From NCBI GenBank assembly GCA_964617555.1, contig CAZTYP010000050.1, forward strand, positions 1 to 64,000: 64,000 bases of DNA, given 5' to 3'. Numbering within the stretch: the first letter of the stretch is position 1; every line of letters begins with the position of its first letter. Position numbers and translations under genes: made by a program. Shown here piece after piece: positions 36,076 to 44,337 of this stretch. The stretch comes from 1-14-2-50-31-20 sp964617555. GTDB lineage: Bacteria; Bacteroidota; Ignavibacteria; Ignavibacteriales; Melioribacteraceae. The notes under the pieces were generated by a model that saw only the letters and a list, made by a program, of their open reading frames with translations, was not told the origin of the DNA and made no database searches.

Positions 36076-36283
36076 TTTTAATTTCCTTCTTTTTCCTTTT
36101 GCTTGGGAATGAAAGCAAAAAACCTATTAACCCGCCGTAAACCGTAGAAATATAAGGATTACTTGATATTGCACATGTACCGCTGTAGCAACCGATGTAA
36201 TAGTAGTAGACATATCCTAATAATGCACCGGCAATAACAGGCAAGCCTCTTTTTAATAACAGTATTTTGGTTTTTGTTGTCAT
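36062..36283 (-). CDS. DUF6132-like small membrane protein
   Basis: The 73-residue protein has two hydrophobic segments around a loop with GCYSGTCAISSNPYIST, the Cys-containing pattern of DUF6132 proteins, and a basic tail. These are found in Bacteroidota and relatives near sulfur and redox genes. Function is unknown. It is the first gene of the trio with DUF1858 and the TlpA-like protein, and is divergent from the unknown protein gene at 36405. Confidence 0.8.
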   Translation of the reverse strand: MTTKTKILLLKRGLPVIAGALLGYVYYYYIGCYSGTCAISSNPYISTVYGGLIGFLLSFPSKRKKKEIKNEDN

Positions 36284-36404
36284 CCGTATTACAAAAAAAG
36301 TTTTAAATTCGATGTTTCAATATAACAAAAGTTTCATTCATCTTGCTCTTGGAAAGGCTATTTAATAGATTTGTAGTTCCGATAAATTAGAATGGAGAAA
36401 GATA

Positions 36405-37196
36405 ATGACAGACTATAAAAAGCATTTATACATGATTGTTTATCCGATTAATGCCCTTGTTGCCTCACAATTGGAACCGGAACAGTTCGGCGAACATTAT
36501 ACAATCGGTGGTTCAAAACATTATAGCGGTAAAGTGATTTTTACGGAAATAGACATAAATTTCCGAAGTGATTGCTGTGAAATCGGAAAATATCTTGAAA
36601 TGACAGTTGCCCACGAAGACGGTTCACCTAAAAAAACAAAATTTATAAAATCTTACGGTGTGCTTGAGCAAATTGATATTGATGCTATCCAAAAATTATT
36701 TCTCTGTACAAGTAACGGTAAGGTGCTTCCCATTGATGCAGCTGAATACACCGCCGTTAACGAGCCGGGTCTGATAAGAACCTATCAGGAAATTACACCT
36801 TTGGAAAATCTTGTTCTTTCAACTTTGGATCAACGTGCTTTTGGTAAATACATTACAACCGAAACAAAATCCAAAGGAGCTCCGAAAATATGTTTTACTC
36901 AAATTGAGTTTAACATTGAACATTTTTTGGAAATGAATAAATTAAAAGAGATTTTCAGTATAGATTTACCACGCGTTAATCCGTACAGAATGTATGATTG
37001 TATTCAAGAACTTAAAACCATTCCGGGCAAAAAGACTAAAACCGTCGGACTCGGATCTTTATTACGTGATTTATCATATAAATACCTTCGTCACGGTTTT
37101 TGGTTTTTTGAAAGGGATAAATATAAATTTTTCCCAATGCCCTCAGAAACCGATTTGGAAAATAAATATTATTATTGGTGGAAACACGTTAGATAA
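36405..37196 (+). CDS. Unrecognised 263-residue protein
   Basis: I do not recognise a family. The protein has no signal peptide or membrane helix and looks like a soluble cytoplasmic protein. The first half is strand-rich (HYTIGGSKHYSGKVIFTEID, DCCEIGKYLEM), and the C-terminus is rich in aromatic residues (YKYLRHGFWFFERDKYKFF, KYYYWWKHV). A GGAGAAAGATA precedes the ATG, so translation is credible. It is a single-gene unit: divergent from DUF6132 and closed by a strong terminator. Confidence 0.8.
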   Translation: MTDYKKHLYMIVYPINALVASQLEPEQFGEHYTIGGSKHYSGKVIFTEIDINFRSDCCEIGKYLEMTVAHEDGSPKKTKFIKSYGVLEQIDIDAIQKLFLCTSNGKVLPIDAAEYTAVNEPGLIRTYQEITPLENLVLSTLDQRAFGKYITTETKSKGAPKICFTQIEFNIEHFLEMNKLKEIFSIDLPRVNPYRMYDCIQELKTIPGKKTKTVGLGSLLRDLSYKYLRHGFWFFERDKYKFFPMPSETDLENKYYYWWKHVR

Positions 37197-37228
37197 TAAT
37201 TTTACATAATTAAAGAATATTCATAAAG

Positions 37229-37260
37229 AAGGGAAAGACTTTTTGACTTTCCCTTTTTTA
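37229..37260 (+). terminator. Intrinsic terminator after the unknown 263-residue gene
   Basis: A 9-bp stem, AAGGGAAAG (37229-37237) with CTTTCCCTT (37247-37255), has a 9-base loop and runs into a T-run (37254-37259). It lies 33 bases after the stop of the plus-strand gene and before the Rrf2 gene. Confidence 0.85.
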
Positions 37261-37323
37261 TTTATTTACACTTCTTTTATAAAATTTGATATTTTAGCAA
37301 ATAAAAAATAAAGAAGTGGTATT

Positions 37324-37764
37324 ATGACAGTTTTATTTTCAAAAAAATGCGAAATAGGTTTGCAATCCGTTCTATATCTTTCCACAGAAGAGGAAGGAAT
37401 ACTTTTTAACGCTTTGCAAGTTGCAAAAAAAGTTAAACAACCTAAGGAGTTTGTTTCCAAAGTATTACAAATTTTAACAAAATCCGGAATTGTCGGTTCA
37501 AAAAAGGGGAAAAACGGAGGTTTTTTTCTTGCTAAACCTGCCGAAAAAATAAAATTATTGGATATTGTTGAAGCTATAGACGGAACGGAAGTTTTCAATA
37601 AATGTATACTCGGATTTCCGGAATGCAGCGATGAACACCCTTGTCCGGTACATAACAAATGGCATAAAATAAAAGACGAACTGAAAGAAATGCTCAACAG
37701 TGAAACTTTATACGACATCAAAGCACAAACATTCGATAAACTATTAACTCTTCAATCCAAATAA
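37324..37764 (+). CDS. Rrf2-family regulator with a probable Fe-S cluster
   Basis: The 146-residue protein has the Rrf2 winged helix (ALQVAKKVKQPKEFVSKVLQIL, then GSKKGKNGGFFLAKP) and three cysteines at 94, 101 and 107 (NKCILGFPECSDEHPCPVH), the places used for a [2Fe-2S] cluster in IscR and NsrR. It is likely a sensor of iron-sulfur status, nitric oxide or redox state. It is transcribed with the ferredoxin-type membrane protein that follows four bases later. An ATTTG-N9-CAAAT repeat at 37284-37302 upstream could be its own operator, on weak evidence. Confidence 0.9.
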   Translation: MTVLFSKKCEIGLQSVLYLSTEEEGILFNALQVAKKVKQPKEFVSKVLQILTKSGIVGSKKGKNGGFFLAKPAEKIKLLDIVEAIDGTEVFNKCILGFPECSDEHPCPVHNKWHKIKDELKEMLNSETLYDIKAQTFDKLLTLQSK

Positions 37765-37768
37765 AGCG

Positions 37769-38779
37769 ATGAATGACAAAGGTATTCAAACCATACGATT
37801 TTCGGTCCAACTTTTTTTTGTGGGCTTAACCGTTTGGATAGGAATAGAATTTCATTATTTTATTGTTTGGCTCGAAAACGGCGGTACAACAGAGTTTTTT
37901 CAACGTCCACCGGGGGTTGAAAGTTTCTTGCCAATTAGTTCTCTAATGAGTTTACTTCTATTCTTAAAAACCGGTGAAATTCATCCGGTGCATCCTGCAG
38001 GTCTTTTTATTTTTATTGCCATCCTTGTTGTTTCTATTATTTTCGGAAAATCTTTTTGTAGTTGGATTTGTCCCATAGGATTTATTTCCGAAATGATTGG
38101 AGATTTCGGAGAAAAAATTCAGAAAAAACTTTTCGGAAAAGTTCTAACCCTTCCTAAATTTTTAGACTATCCCTTAAGAGGAATAAAATATTTTGTAATG
38201 TTCTTTTTTGTTTATGCCGTAATAGGAATGTCGGCAATAGCATTAAAATCTTTTTTAGATGCCCCGTATAATATTGTTGCCGATATAAAGATGTATTATT
38301 TTTTTGCCGAAATTAGTCGTTTTTCTCTTATTGCAATAGGAATATTTTTTCTGCTTTCAATTGTAATCAGAAATTTTTGGTGCAGATATCTTTGTCCTTA
38401 CGGGGCGTTACTCGGTGTTATTTCTTTCCTCGGGTTTTTCAAAATAAAACGAAACATTAGTACTTGCACAGATTGTAAAGCATGTACCGTGGTTTGCCCT
38501 TCGCAAATAAAAGTACATAAAACAAAAACCGTTTATTCGGACGAGTGTGTTTCTTGCATGAAATGTATTGATGCTTGCCCTGTACCGAATACTTTGGAAC
38601 TAAAAGCAGTAATAGGAAAAAAGAAATTTGATAAAAAACTTGTCGGAATAGTAATTTTAATAATTTATTTTTCAATTTTAGGAATTGGTGTGTTAACACA
38701 TCATTGGCAAAACAATGTAAGCAAAGAAAAATATTTAAAATTATATCCCGACAGAAATTCTTTTGATCATTTAAAATAA
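37769..38779 (+). CDS. NapH/CcoG-like membrane 4Fe-4S ferredoxin protein
   Basis: The 336-residue protein has about five membrane helices, two CxxxCP motifs at helix ends (FCSWICPIG and WCRYLCPYG) typical of NapH/NosR/RdxA proteins, and two 4Fe-4S ferredoxin motifs (CTDCKACTVVCP and CVSCMKCIDACP). These proteins pass electrons from quinol to periplasmic reductases or to metal-site maturation. There is no periplasmic nitrate or nitrous oxide reductase in the window, so the partner is unknown. It ends seven bases from the convergent MarR gene. Confidence 0.9.
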   Translation: MNDKGIQTIRFSVQLFFVGLTVWIGIEFHYFIVWLENGGTTEFFQRPPGVESFLPISSLMSLLLFLKTGEIHPVHPAGLFIFIAILVVSIIFGKSFCSWICPIGFISEMIGDFGEKIQKKLFGKVLTLPKFLDYPLRGIKYFVMFFFVYAVIGMSAIALKSFLDAPYNIVADIKMYYFFAEISRFSLIAIGIFFLLSIVIRNFWCRYLCPYGALLGVISFLGFFKIKRNISTCTDCKACTVVCPSQIKVHKTKTVYSDECVSCMKCIDACPVPNTLELKAVIGKKKFDKKLVGIVILIIYFSILGIGVLTHHWQNNVSKEKYLKLYPDRNSFDHLK

Positions 38780-38786
38780 AAGAGAC

Positions 38787-39257
38787 TTATTTTCGTTTGG
38801 GATTATCAGTCCATGTTTTAAGTGCTTTTAATAAATCCTGCATTGCTTCCAACATAAATTCTCGTTTTTCTTCGGCAATTTTGGAAAGAATTTCTTCATG
38901 TAGTTTAATATGATTTTCGTTTACCAATTTCAAAAAAGGAATACTGCTTTCTGTTAAATAAACTATTATATTGCGTTTGTCCTTAGGATCAACTTTTCGT
39001 TCGATATATTTCTTTTCTTCTAACGACGTAAGTATATGTGTAATTCTACCCGGAGTTAAATTCATTTGAATTGCTATTCGTTTAATAGACATACTCGGAC
39101 GATTTTTAAAAAGCCGTAAACATCTAAATTCAGCCGGAGTTAAATCATATTTTGCAGCAAAAAATTGTTCTTTGTTTGTACATGTTTTACCTAATTCACA
39201 TGTTAATCGTGCCATTAATTCTGCAGGGCTCTCAAATTCCTTCGGTCTAATATCCAT
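38787..39257 (-). CDS. MarR-family transcriptional regulator
   Basis: The 156-residue protein has the MarR winged helix: LTPAEFRCLRLFKNRPSMSIKRIAIQMNLTPGRITHILTSLEE, then the wing YIERKVDPKDKRNIIVYLT. A short Cys pair near the N-terminus (TCELGKTC) could be redox-sensitive. It is divergent from rfbC and convergent with the ferredoxin gene. Its target is not known; a perfect 16-bp palindrome lies 65 bases upstream of its start. Confidence 0.9.
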   Translation of the reverse strand: MDIRPKEFESPAELMARLTCELGKTCTNKEQFFAAKYDLTPAEFRCLRLFKNRPSMSIKRIAIQMNLTPGRITHILTSLEEKKYIERKVDPKDKRNIIVYLTESSIPFLKLVNENHIKLHEEILSKIAEEKREFMLEAMQDLLKALKTWTDNPKRK

Positions 39258-39321
39258 ATTTTTTTCCTCATAATTTGTTTTATGTACAAAAATAAATCAA
39301 ATATAAAAATTAGGCAAGTAC

Positions 39322-39337
39322 TTTTATAATTATAAAA
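39322..39337. promoter_or_regulatory. 16-bp palindrome between the MarR gene and rfbC, possible operator
   Basis: TTTTATAATTATAAAA is its own reverse complement and lies in the 164-base divergent gap. Its length suits a MarR operator, and the position is right for self-control. In DNA this AT-rich, a few such palindromes are expected by chance in 64 kb, so the call is weak. Confidence 0.3.
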
Positions 39338-39421
39338 TATTTTATGGTTAATAAACTCTAAAATGTTATTTATATTTTGAATTATCTTTTTTAATTCTAT
39401 TCAATAAACTTAATATTTAAT

Positions 39422-39976
39422 ATGAATATTGAAGAAACCAAAATAGACGGACTGCTTGTTATCAGTCCCGATGTTTTTACCGATAAGAGAGGGTATTTTT
39501 TCGAATCGTTTACCGTTAGCAAATATAAAACAATTACCGAAAAATATACTTTTGTTCAAGATAACCTTTCCAAATCTAAATACGGAACAATCAGGGGGTT
39601 ACATTATCAAACAGGTAATTTTGCTCAGGGAAAATTGGTTTATGTTATCTACGGCAAAGTTTTGGATGTAGCGGTAGATATACGATTCGGGTCTCCTACT
39701 TTCGGTAAATATTTTGCAATTGAACTTTCGGAAGAAAATAAAAAACAATTATGGATTCCTCCCGGATTTGCACACGGATTTTCCGTTCTTTCCGAAGAAG
39801 TAATTTTTATTTATAAATGCACCGCTTTGTATAACAAAAAGAGTGAACGTTCAATAATTTATAATGACCCGCAACTAAATATTAATTGGAGAGTAAAAGA
39901 ACCGATTGTTTCAGAAAAAGATTTGTCAGCAAAATCTTTTTCCGAAATTGAAAAAGATTTTATTTACGGGGAATAA
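39422..39976 (+). CDS. rfbC: dTDP-4-dehydrorhamnose 3,5-epimerase
   Basis: The 184-residue protein is a cupin epimerase with DKRGYFFESF, the catalytic His in IRGLHYQTG, GKVLDVAVDIR and WIPPGFAHGF. It converts dTDP-4-keto-6-deoxyglucose to the L-lyxo form in dTDP-rhamnose synthesis. The reductase rfbD is two genes downstream; rfbA and rfbB are not in the window. Confidence 0.95.
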   Translation: MNIEETKIDGLLVISPDVFTDKRGYFFESFTVSKYKTITEKYTFVQDNLSKSKYGTIRGLHYQTGNFAQGKLVYVIYGKVLDVAVDIRFGSPTFGKYFAIELSEENKKQLWIPPGFAHGFSVLSEEVIFIYKCTALYNKKSERSIIYNDPQLNINWRVKEPIVSEKDLSAKSFSEIEKDFIYGE

Positions 39977-39983
39977 TTTTTTT

Positions 39984-40865
39984 ATGGGCAAAATATTAAT
40001 AATCGGAGATTCCGTACTCGATAAAATTTATTATAACGGAAAGTTAACTATACGCCCCGGCGGAATTTATCATACGGTTAATACTTTTATCAATCTTGCG
40101 GAAGCCGAAGATGAGTTTTATTTGTTAACGCATTATTCCGAAAAATCTTTTAAATATTTCGAAAAACTATACTCAAAAACAAATTTAACTTTTGCGGAAA
40201 TTATTCCTGAAATCCCAATCGTTTCGTTACAAGTTTACGATAATAAGGAACGCGAAGAAAAATATGCCGGTAAAATAACCCCTCTTTCAATTCCTTCTAA
40301 GGTTTTTTCAATTGATTACGATTTTATTTTAATTAATATGATTACCGGCTTTGACATTTTACCGGAAGATTTAGAGAAACTTAAACGGAAAACAAAAGCC
40401 GAAGTATATTTTGATCTGCATACTTTTTCCAGAGGAATTGACGATAGCGGCAACCGAAAATTCAGAATAATTCCTTCCGTTGAAAATTGGCTAAAAAACA
40501 TAGACATTCTACAACTTAATCAAAACGAAATTAAAACATTGTGGGGGATCAATTCAGAAAAAGAAAATATTGAAAAACTTTATAAACAGAATGTTGATAA
40601 AGTAATTATCACCAAAGGGGCAAAAGGCGTTTCGTGTTATTACAAAACAACGGGGAAAAATATAGCGGCAAAAAAAGTAGCGGCAATAAACTCAGTCGGT
40701 TGCGGAGATTCGTTTGGTGCGGCTTTTATTTATGCATATTCCAAAAATAAAAATTTATTTTCCGCTGCAAATTTTGCTAATTTTGTTGCGGGAATAATTA
40801 CAACTTATGCTTCAGAAAAAAAATACATGAATTTGAAAAATGATATTGCAAAAAAATATAATTAA
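39984..40865 (+). CDS. PfkB-family carbohydrate kinase
   Basis: The protein of 293 residues has the ribokinase fold: an N-terminal MGKILIIGDSVLDKI strand, the RPGGIYHTVNTF motif, VIITKGAKGVSCYY and the C-terminal NSVGCGDSFGAAF with the catalytic Asp. The GCGDSF form resembles sugar or nucleoside kinases and the RfaE kinase domain. I took the ATG at 39984, seven bases after the rfbC stop; the open frame reaches back to 39906 inside rfbC but that leader does not fit the fold. The sugar is unknown. It overlaps rfbD by 26 bases. Confidence 0.88.
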   Translation: MGKILIIGDSVLDKIYYNGKLTIRPGGIYHTVNTFINLAEAEDEFYLLTHYSEKSFKYFEKLYSKTNLTFAEIIPEIPIVSLQVYDNKEREEKYAGKITPLSIPSKVFSIDYDFILINMITGFDILPEDLEKLKRKTKAEVYFDLHTFSRGIDDSGNRKFRIIPSVENWLKNIDILQLNQNEIKTLWGINSEKENIEKLYKQNVDKVIITKGAKGVSCYYKTTGKNIAAKKVAAINSVGCGDSFGAAFIYAYSKNKNLFSAANFANFVAGIITTYASEKKYMNLKNDIAKKYN

Positions 40866-41763
40866 AAAAAGGATATTATTACTCGGCTCAAACGGAATGT
40901 TAGGACAGGGGTTAACATCCCGCTTTATGTTTAACCGCGAAGTTGAATTAATGACCGCATCGTTCGAAGAGAAATCTTATTTCGAAAATGTTGCCTATTC
41001 ACAAGTTAACATATCTTCGGCTAAAGAAGTTAGAACTTTAATAAAAACATTTTGTCCCGATGTAATAATTAACGCTGCCGCTTATACTAATGTTGACGGC
41101 TGCGAAACAGAAAAAGAACTTTCATGGGCTATTAATGTAATCGGGGTTGAAAATATTGTTAAATACGGGAGAACTTGCCAATCCCATTTAATTCATATTT
41201 CTTCCGATTATATTTTTGACGGACAAAACGGACCCTATTCCGAAGATGAACTTCCCAATCCTATTAACCAATACGGAAAGGAAAAACTTGCGGCTGAAAA
41301 TGTTATTAAAGCTGGCAGAATAAAATATACGATAATTAGAACTAATGTACTTTACGGAGCTACCCAATTCGGACGTCCGGATTTTGTTAAATGGGTTTAC
41401 ACTTCACTGAAAGAAAAAAAGAAAATAAGAATTGTAAAAGATCAGATTAATAATCCCACATACATTGACGATTTAACATATGCTGTTGAAAAAATAATAG
41501 CAAACAAGAAAGAAGGAATTTATAATATAGGAGGAGCCGAATTACTTTCCCGCCTCGATTTTACTTACAAAATTGCCGAATATTTTAATCTTGACAAATC
41601 TTTAATAACTCCAATAGTTACCGCCGATTTGCACCAACGGGCAAAACGACCTCTTAATTCCGGATTAATTAATTTGAAGGCGGAAACGGAATTAAACTAT
41701 CATCCGCTTTCTATAGATAAAACACTTTTTTTAATGAAAAGAGGATTAGTCGGTGAAAAATAA
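40840..41763 (+). CDS. rfbD: dTDP-4-dehydrorhamnose reductase
   Basis: The 307-residue short-chain dehydrogenase has the NAD(P) motif LLGSNGMLGQG, the INAAAYTNVDGCE segment, SSDYIFDG and the catalytic NQYGKEKLAAE (YxxxK). It makes dTDP-L-rhamnose. It overlaps both the PfkB kinase gene (26 bases) and the HAD gene (11 bases), so all are one coupled operon. Confidence 0.93.
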   Translation: MILQKNIIKKRILLLGSNGMLGQGLTSRFMFNREVELMTASFEEKSYFENVAYSQVNISSAKEVRTLIKTFCPDVIINAAAYTNVDGCETEKELSWAINVIGVENIVKYGRTCQSHLIHISSDYIFDGQNGPYSEDELPNPINQYGKEKLAAENVIKAGRIKYTIIRTNVLYGATQFGRPDFVKWVYTSLKEKKKIRIVKDQINNPTYIDDLTYAVEKIIANKKEGIYNIGGAELLSRLDFTYKIAEYFNLDKSLITPIVTADLHQRAKRPLNSGLINLKAETELNYHPLSIDKTLFLMKRGLVGEK

Positions 41764-42538
41764 ATTTCAAAAATATAAAGGTTTCATCTTCGATATGGAT
41801 GGAACGATATACCTTGAAAATAAAATGATTGAAGGTGCGGCAGAAACATTAAATTATTTGCTGAAAAAAAAGAAACATATTTTATTTGTAACAAATAAAA
41901 CCACACAAAACAAAAATGAATATTCCGATTTTCTCAATTCAAACAATGTTCATATTTTACCCGAACAAATTATAACAGCGGCAGATACCTGCACAAATTA
42001 TCTTGCAAAAGAAAAAAAAGGAAAATTCTTTTATGCAATAGGGGAACAAGTATTTATTTCGCAAATACAGAATGCCGGGCTTACTTTCACCGAAAATCCG
42101 CAAAAAGCCGAAATATTATTAGTTACTTTAGATAGAAACTATTCAAAATTTAAATTTGAAATTGCAAAAAAAACATTAGAAAACAATGCGGAGTTTTTTG
42201 CCGCAAATATTGACAACACTTGCCCTGTAATAAGAGGAGAAATAATAGACGCGGGAATTGTTATTTCCGAGTTGGAAGTTGCCACGGGGAAAAAACTACA
42301 AAACCATTTCGGGAAACCGTCAAAGTTTATGATTTCCGAAATTAAAAAGCGTTTAATTTATAACCCCGAAGAATATATATTAATCGGTGACAGATTGGAA
42401 ACCGATATTTTTATGGGAAATAACATAGGGATGGATACTGCATTAGTTAAAAGTGGAGTCTCAAATAAACTTGCAAACTCCACTTTCCAATCAACTTTTA
42501 CCATTAACTCCATACAAGAAATATTAAACGGAAAGTAA
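41753..42538 (+). CDS. HAD-IIA family phosphatase (NagD-like)
   Basis: The 261-residue protein has GFIFDMDGTIYLENK (nucleophile Asp in DMDGT), FVTNKTT, a capped middle domain and the metal site LIGDRLETDIFMG. NagD-type enzymes hydrolyse sugar phosphates, phosphoglycolate or nucleotides. In this operon, next to a sugar kinase and rhamnose genes, a sugar-phosphate substrate is reasonable but unproven. Its end overlaps the convergent small membrane protein gene by 15 bases. Confidence 0.9.
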   Translation: MKNKFQKYKGFIFDMDGTIYLENKMIEGAAETLNYLLKKKKHILFVTNKTTQNKNEYSDFLNSNNVHILPEQIITAADTCTNYLAKEKKGKFFYAIGEQVFISQIQNAGLTFTENPQKAEILLVTLDRNYSKFKFEIAKKTLENNAEFFAANIDNTCPVIRGEIIDAGIVISELEVATGKKLQNHFGKPSKFMISEIKKRLIYNPEEYILIGDRLETDIFMGNNIGMDTALVKSGVSNKLANSTFQSTFTINSIQEILNGK

Positions 42539-42727
42539 TACAACTGCAGTCAGAAAAACCACAATAATCGCGGCTATTAATGACCCGATAATTAAATTCT
42601 GTTTAGCTTGTCGTTTCTTAAATTGTCTGCTCTCCTCAAGGGAGTTCTCTTTTACAAAATCCCCCTTTCCCGGAGTCCAATTTGTATGCAGTAAATTATT
42701 GATGTTTCCCAACTTAGAATTCTTCAT
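42524..42727 (-). CDS. Small single-pass membrane protein, unknown
   Basis: The 67-residue protein has a soluble N-terminus (NWTPGKGDFVKENSLEESRQFKKRQAKQ) and one C-terminal membrane helix (LIIGSLIAAIIVVFLTAVVLL). It is preceded by GAGGAAA five bases before the ATG, so translation is plausible. Its 3' end overlaps the convergent HAD gene. I recognise no family. Confidence 0.65.
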   Translation of the reverse strand: MKNSKLGNINNLLHTNWTPGKGDFVKENSLEESRQFKKRQAKQNLIIGSLIAAIIVVFLTAVVLLSV

Positions 42728-42798
42728 TTTCCTCTTTTTTTATTTTAAAGTTACCCTTATTTACAAGTAGTATCAAGATGTTGTGCTTTATATCACAA

Positions 42799-44007
42799 TT
42801 ATTTTATTAATGTCTCGGCAATATCTTTATGAACCATAAAACTTAACATCTTTAGCTTTACATAATCTTCTTGATAAAAATAATACCCTTTATTTTTCCC
42901 GTTTCGCGACCCCGAGCCCGAATCTTTTATTAAATACCAATCTTTACCGTCTTTTTCTAAAAATCCGACAATATGAATTCCATGGTCATCGGCTGTTGTT
43001 CCGTTTGCAATTCTAAATTCGCGAGAATATTGATTAATATATTCAGCGGGAATATCAAAGGAGGGAACAATAGCGGCTTCTGCCGACGACGAATATCCGG
43101 CTTCCGTAACATCTCCTCCGATTGCGACCGAATAACCGTTTCTTACCGCTTTTTTAATTCCGCTTATAAATTTATTTAACGGTATGTTATAGTAATTTTT
43201 ACTGTGCCACCAATTATCCGGCACATCAAATTCAACTTTTTGATAAAACGGATATTTTATTGTGGAAACAAATTCTACATAATCATCCATATTAAGATTA
43301 ACCACCTTTTTAAAAAACTCTTTAGGTGTATAAATTTTACCTTCATATTTAAACTTTTTCGGAGGTGTTCCCAGATAATGATTTAAGATAGATTTTATTG
43401 TTTCAAGTACGGTTTTTTCATTCCAAGCATTACTTTCTTTTACGGAATTGAGATATGTTTTCATTTCATTGTAAAGTTTACGATGGTCATGATTTGGTTG
43501 TCCGGGCAATAATCCGTTATATGCCTCTTCTGTTACAACACCGTGTTTTAGCCAATTTCTTTTTACGGCTTCGCCTTCGGAACCTTCAGCAAACAACGAC
43601 TTTCCTCTTGTTCTTACATACTCTCTTGCTTTTTCCACGTACTCCCAGTAAGCCGTATGAACTTCGGAAAGTTTAATTTTTTTACCGTGAATACGATATA
43701 TTTCCGATTCGAAATAGGATGTTGTGGAAAAATCCCAGCACATCCCGGTAATTCCTTGCGAAATAGGTGCATTATGCCAAAATGTTTTATATTCTTTTAT
43801 TGAATTGGGAATATCTATTCCGTCAAAATTCATTTTATAGGTTTTCTTTTTCGCTTTTTCCTTAGTATTAAAAGCATTCAAATCCTTAATCGTCTTTTCA
43901 AGAAAATTGTTTTTATACTCTATATATTTCCCTTTGTTTTTTGATTGAGAATAAACGTAAGACGAAATTAACAACAGAAATAATAAACCAAACGTATATT
44001 TTTTCAT
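42799..44007 (-). CDS. Secreted C1-family (papain/bleomycin-hydrolase-like) cysteine peptidase
   Basis: The 402-residue protein has a signal peptide (FGLLFLLLISSYVYS) and the C1 peptidase fold: oxyanion Gln84 and nucleophile Cys90 in ISQGITGMCWDFSTTSYFESE, and the active His (about 342) in TADDHGIHIVGF. The third catalytic position, normally Asn in NSWG, reads Asp (about 362) in IKDSGSG. It resembles bacterial C1B/aminopeptidase C-like enzymes. The GGAG before the ATG fixes the start. The N-terminal 60 residues are basic and could be a short propeptide. The Asn-to-Asp change may alter activity. Confidence 0.85.
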   Translation of the reverse strand: MKKYTFGLLFLLLISSYVYSQSKNKGKYIEYKNNFLEKTIKDLNAFNTKEKAKKKTYKMNFDGIDIPNSIKEYKTFWHNAPISQGITGMCWDFSTTSYFESEIYRIHGKKIKLSEVHTAYWEYVEKAREYVRTRGKSLFAEGSEGEAVKRNWLKHGVVTEEAYNGLLPGQPNHDHRKLYNEMKTYLNSVKESNAWNEKTVLETIKSILNHYLGTPPKKFKYEGKIYTPKEFFKKVVNLNMDDYVEFVSTIKYPFYQKVEFDVPDNWWHSKNYYNIPLNKFISGIKKAVRNGYSVAIGGDVTEAGYSSSAEAAIVPSFDIPAEYINQYSREFRIANGTTADDHGIHIVGFLEKDGKDWYLIKDSGSGSRNGKNKGYYFYQEDYVKLKMLSFMVHKDIAETLIK

Positions 44008-44337
44008 AAAATTCTCCTATTCGTAAAATTGTTTTTAAAATATATGAAAGCATTTTAAAAAAACAAAAATAATAACATCTTACTTTATACCCTCTGAAAT
44101 AACATCTAATATTTTTCTAAATAAAATGAATGGGTTATTAAATAATAACAAGCAATGATATTATATATTATTGCGGAACTTGGTCTTGTTTTAATTTTGA
44201 ATTTCAGTTTAAATTATCATAATATCATGCCTACAGTACCCTCAAACAGGAGGTTTACGATTTGTTCAAAATTCATTAATTCGAGGTCTGTTTTTTAACA
44301 ATATCTTTTTGTATAATCCTCTCCATTTGTTTTGTAT
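44008..44337. other. Gene-free stretch of 330 bases between the two peptidase genes
   Basis: No reading frame with a plausible start was found. A short CCCTC/GGAGG pairing around 44,240-44,262 is the only structure I see and may be chance. The stretch should hold the promoter of the C1 peptidase gene close to 44,050. Confidence 0.45.
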
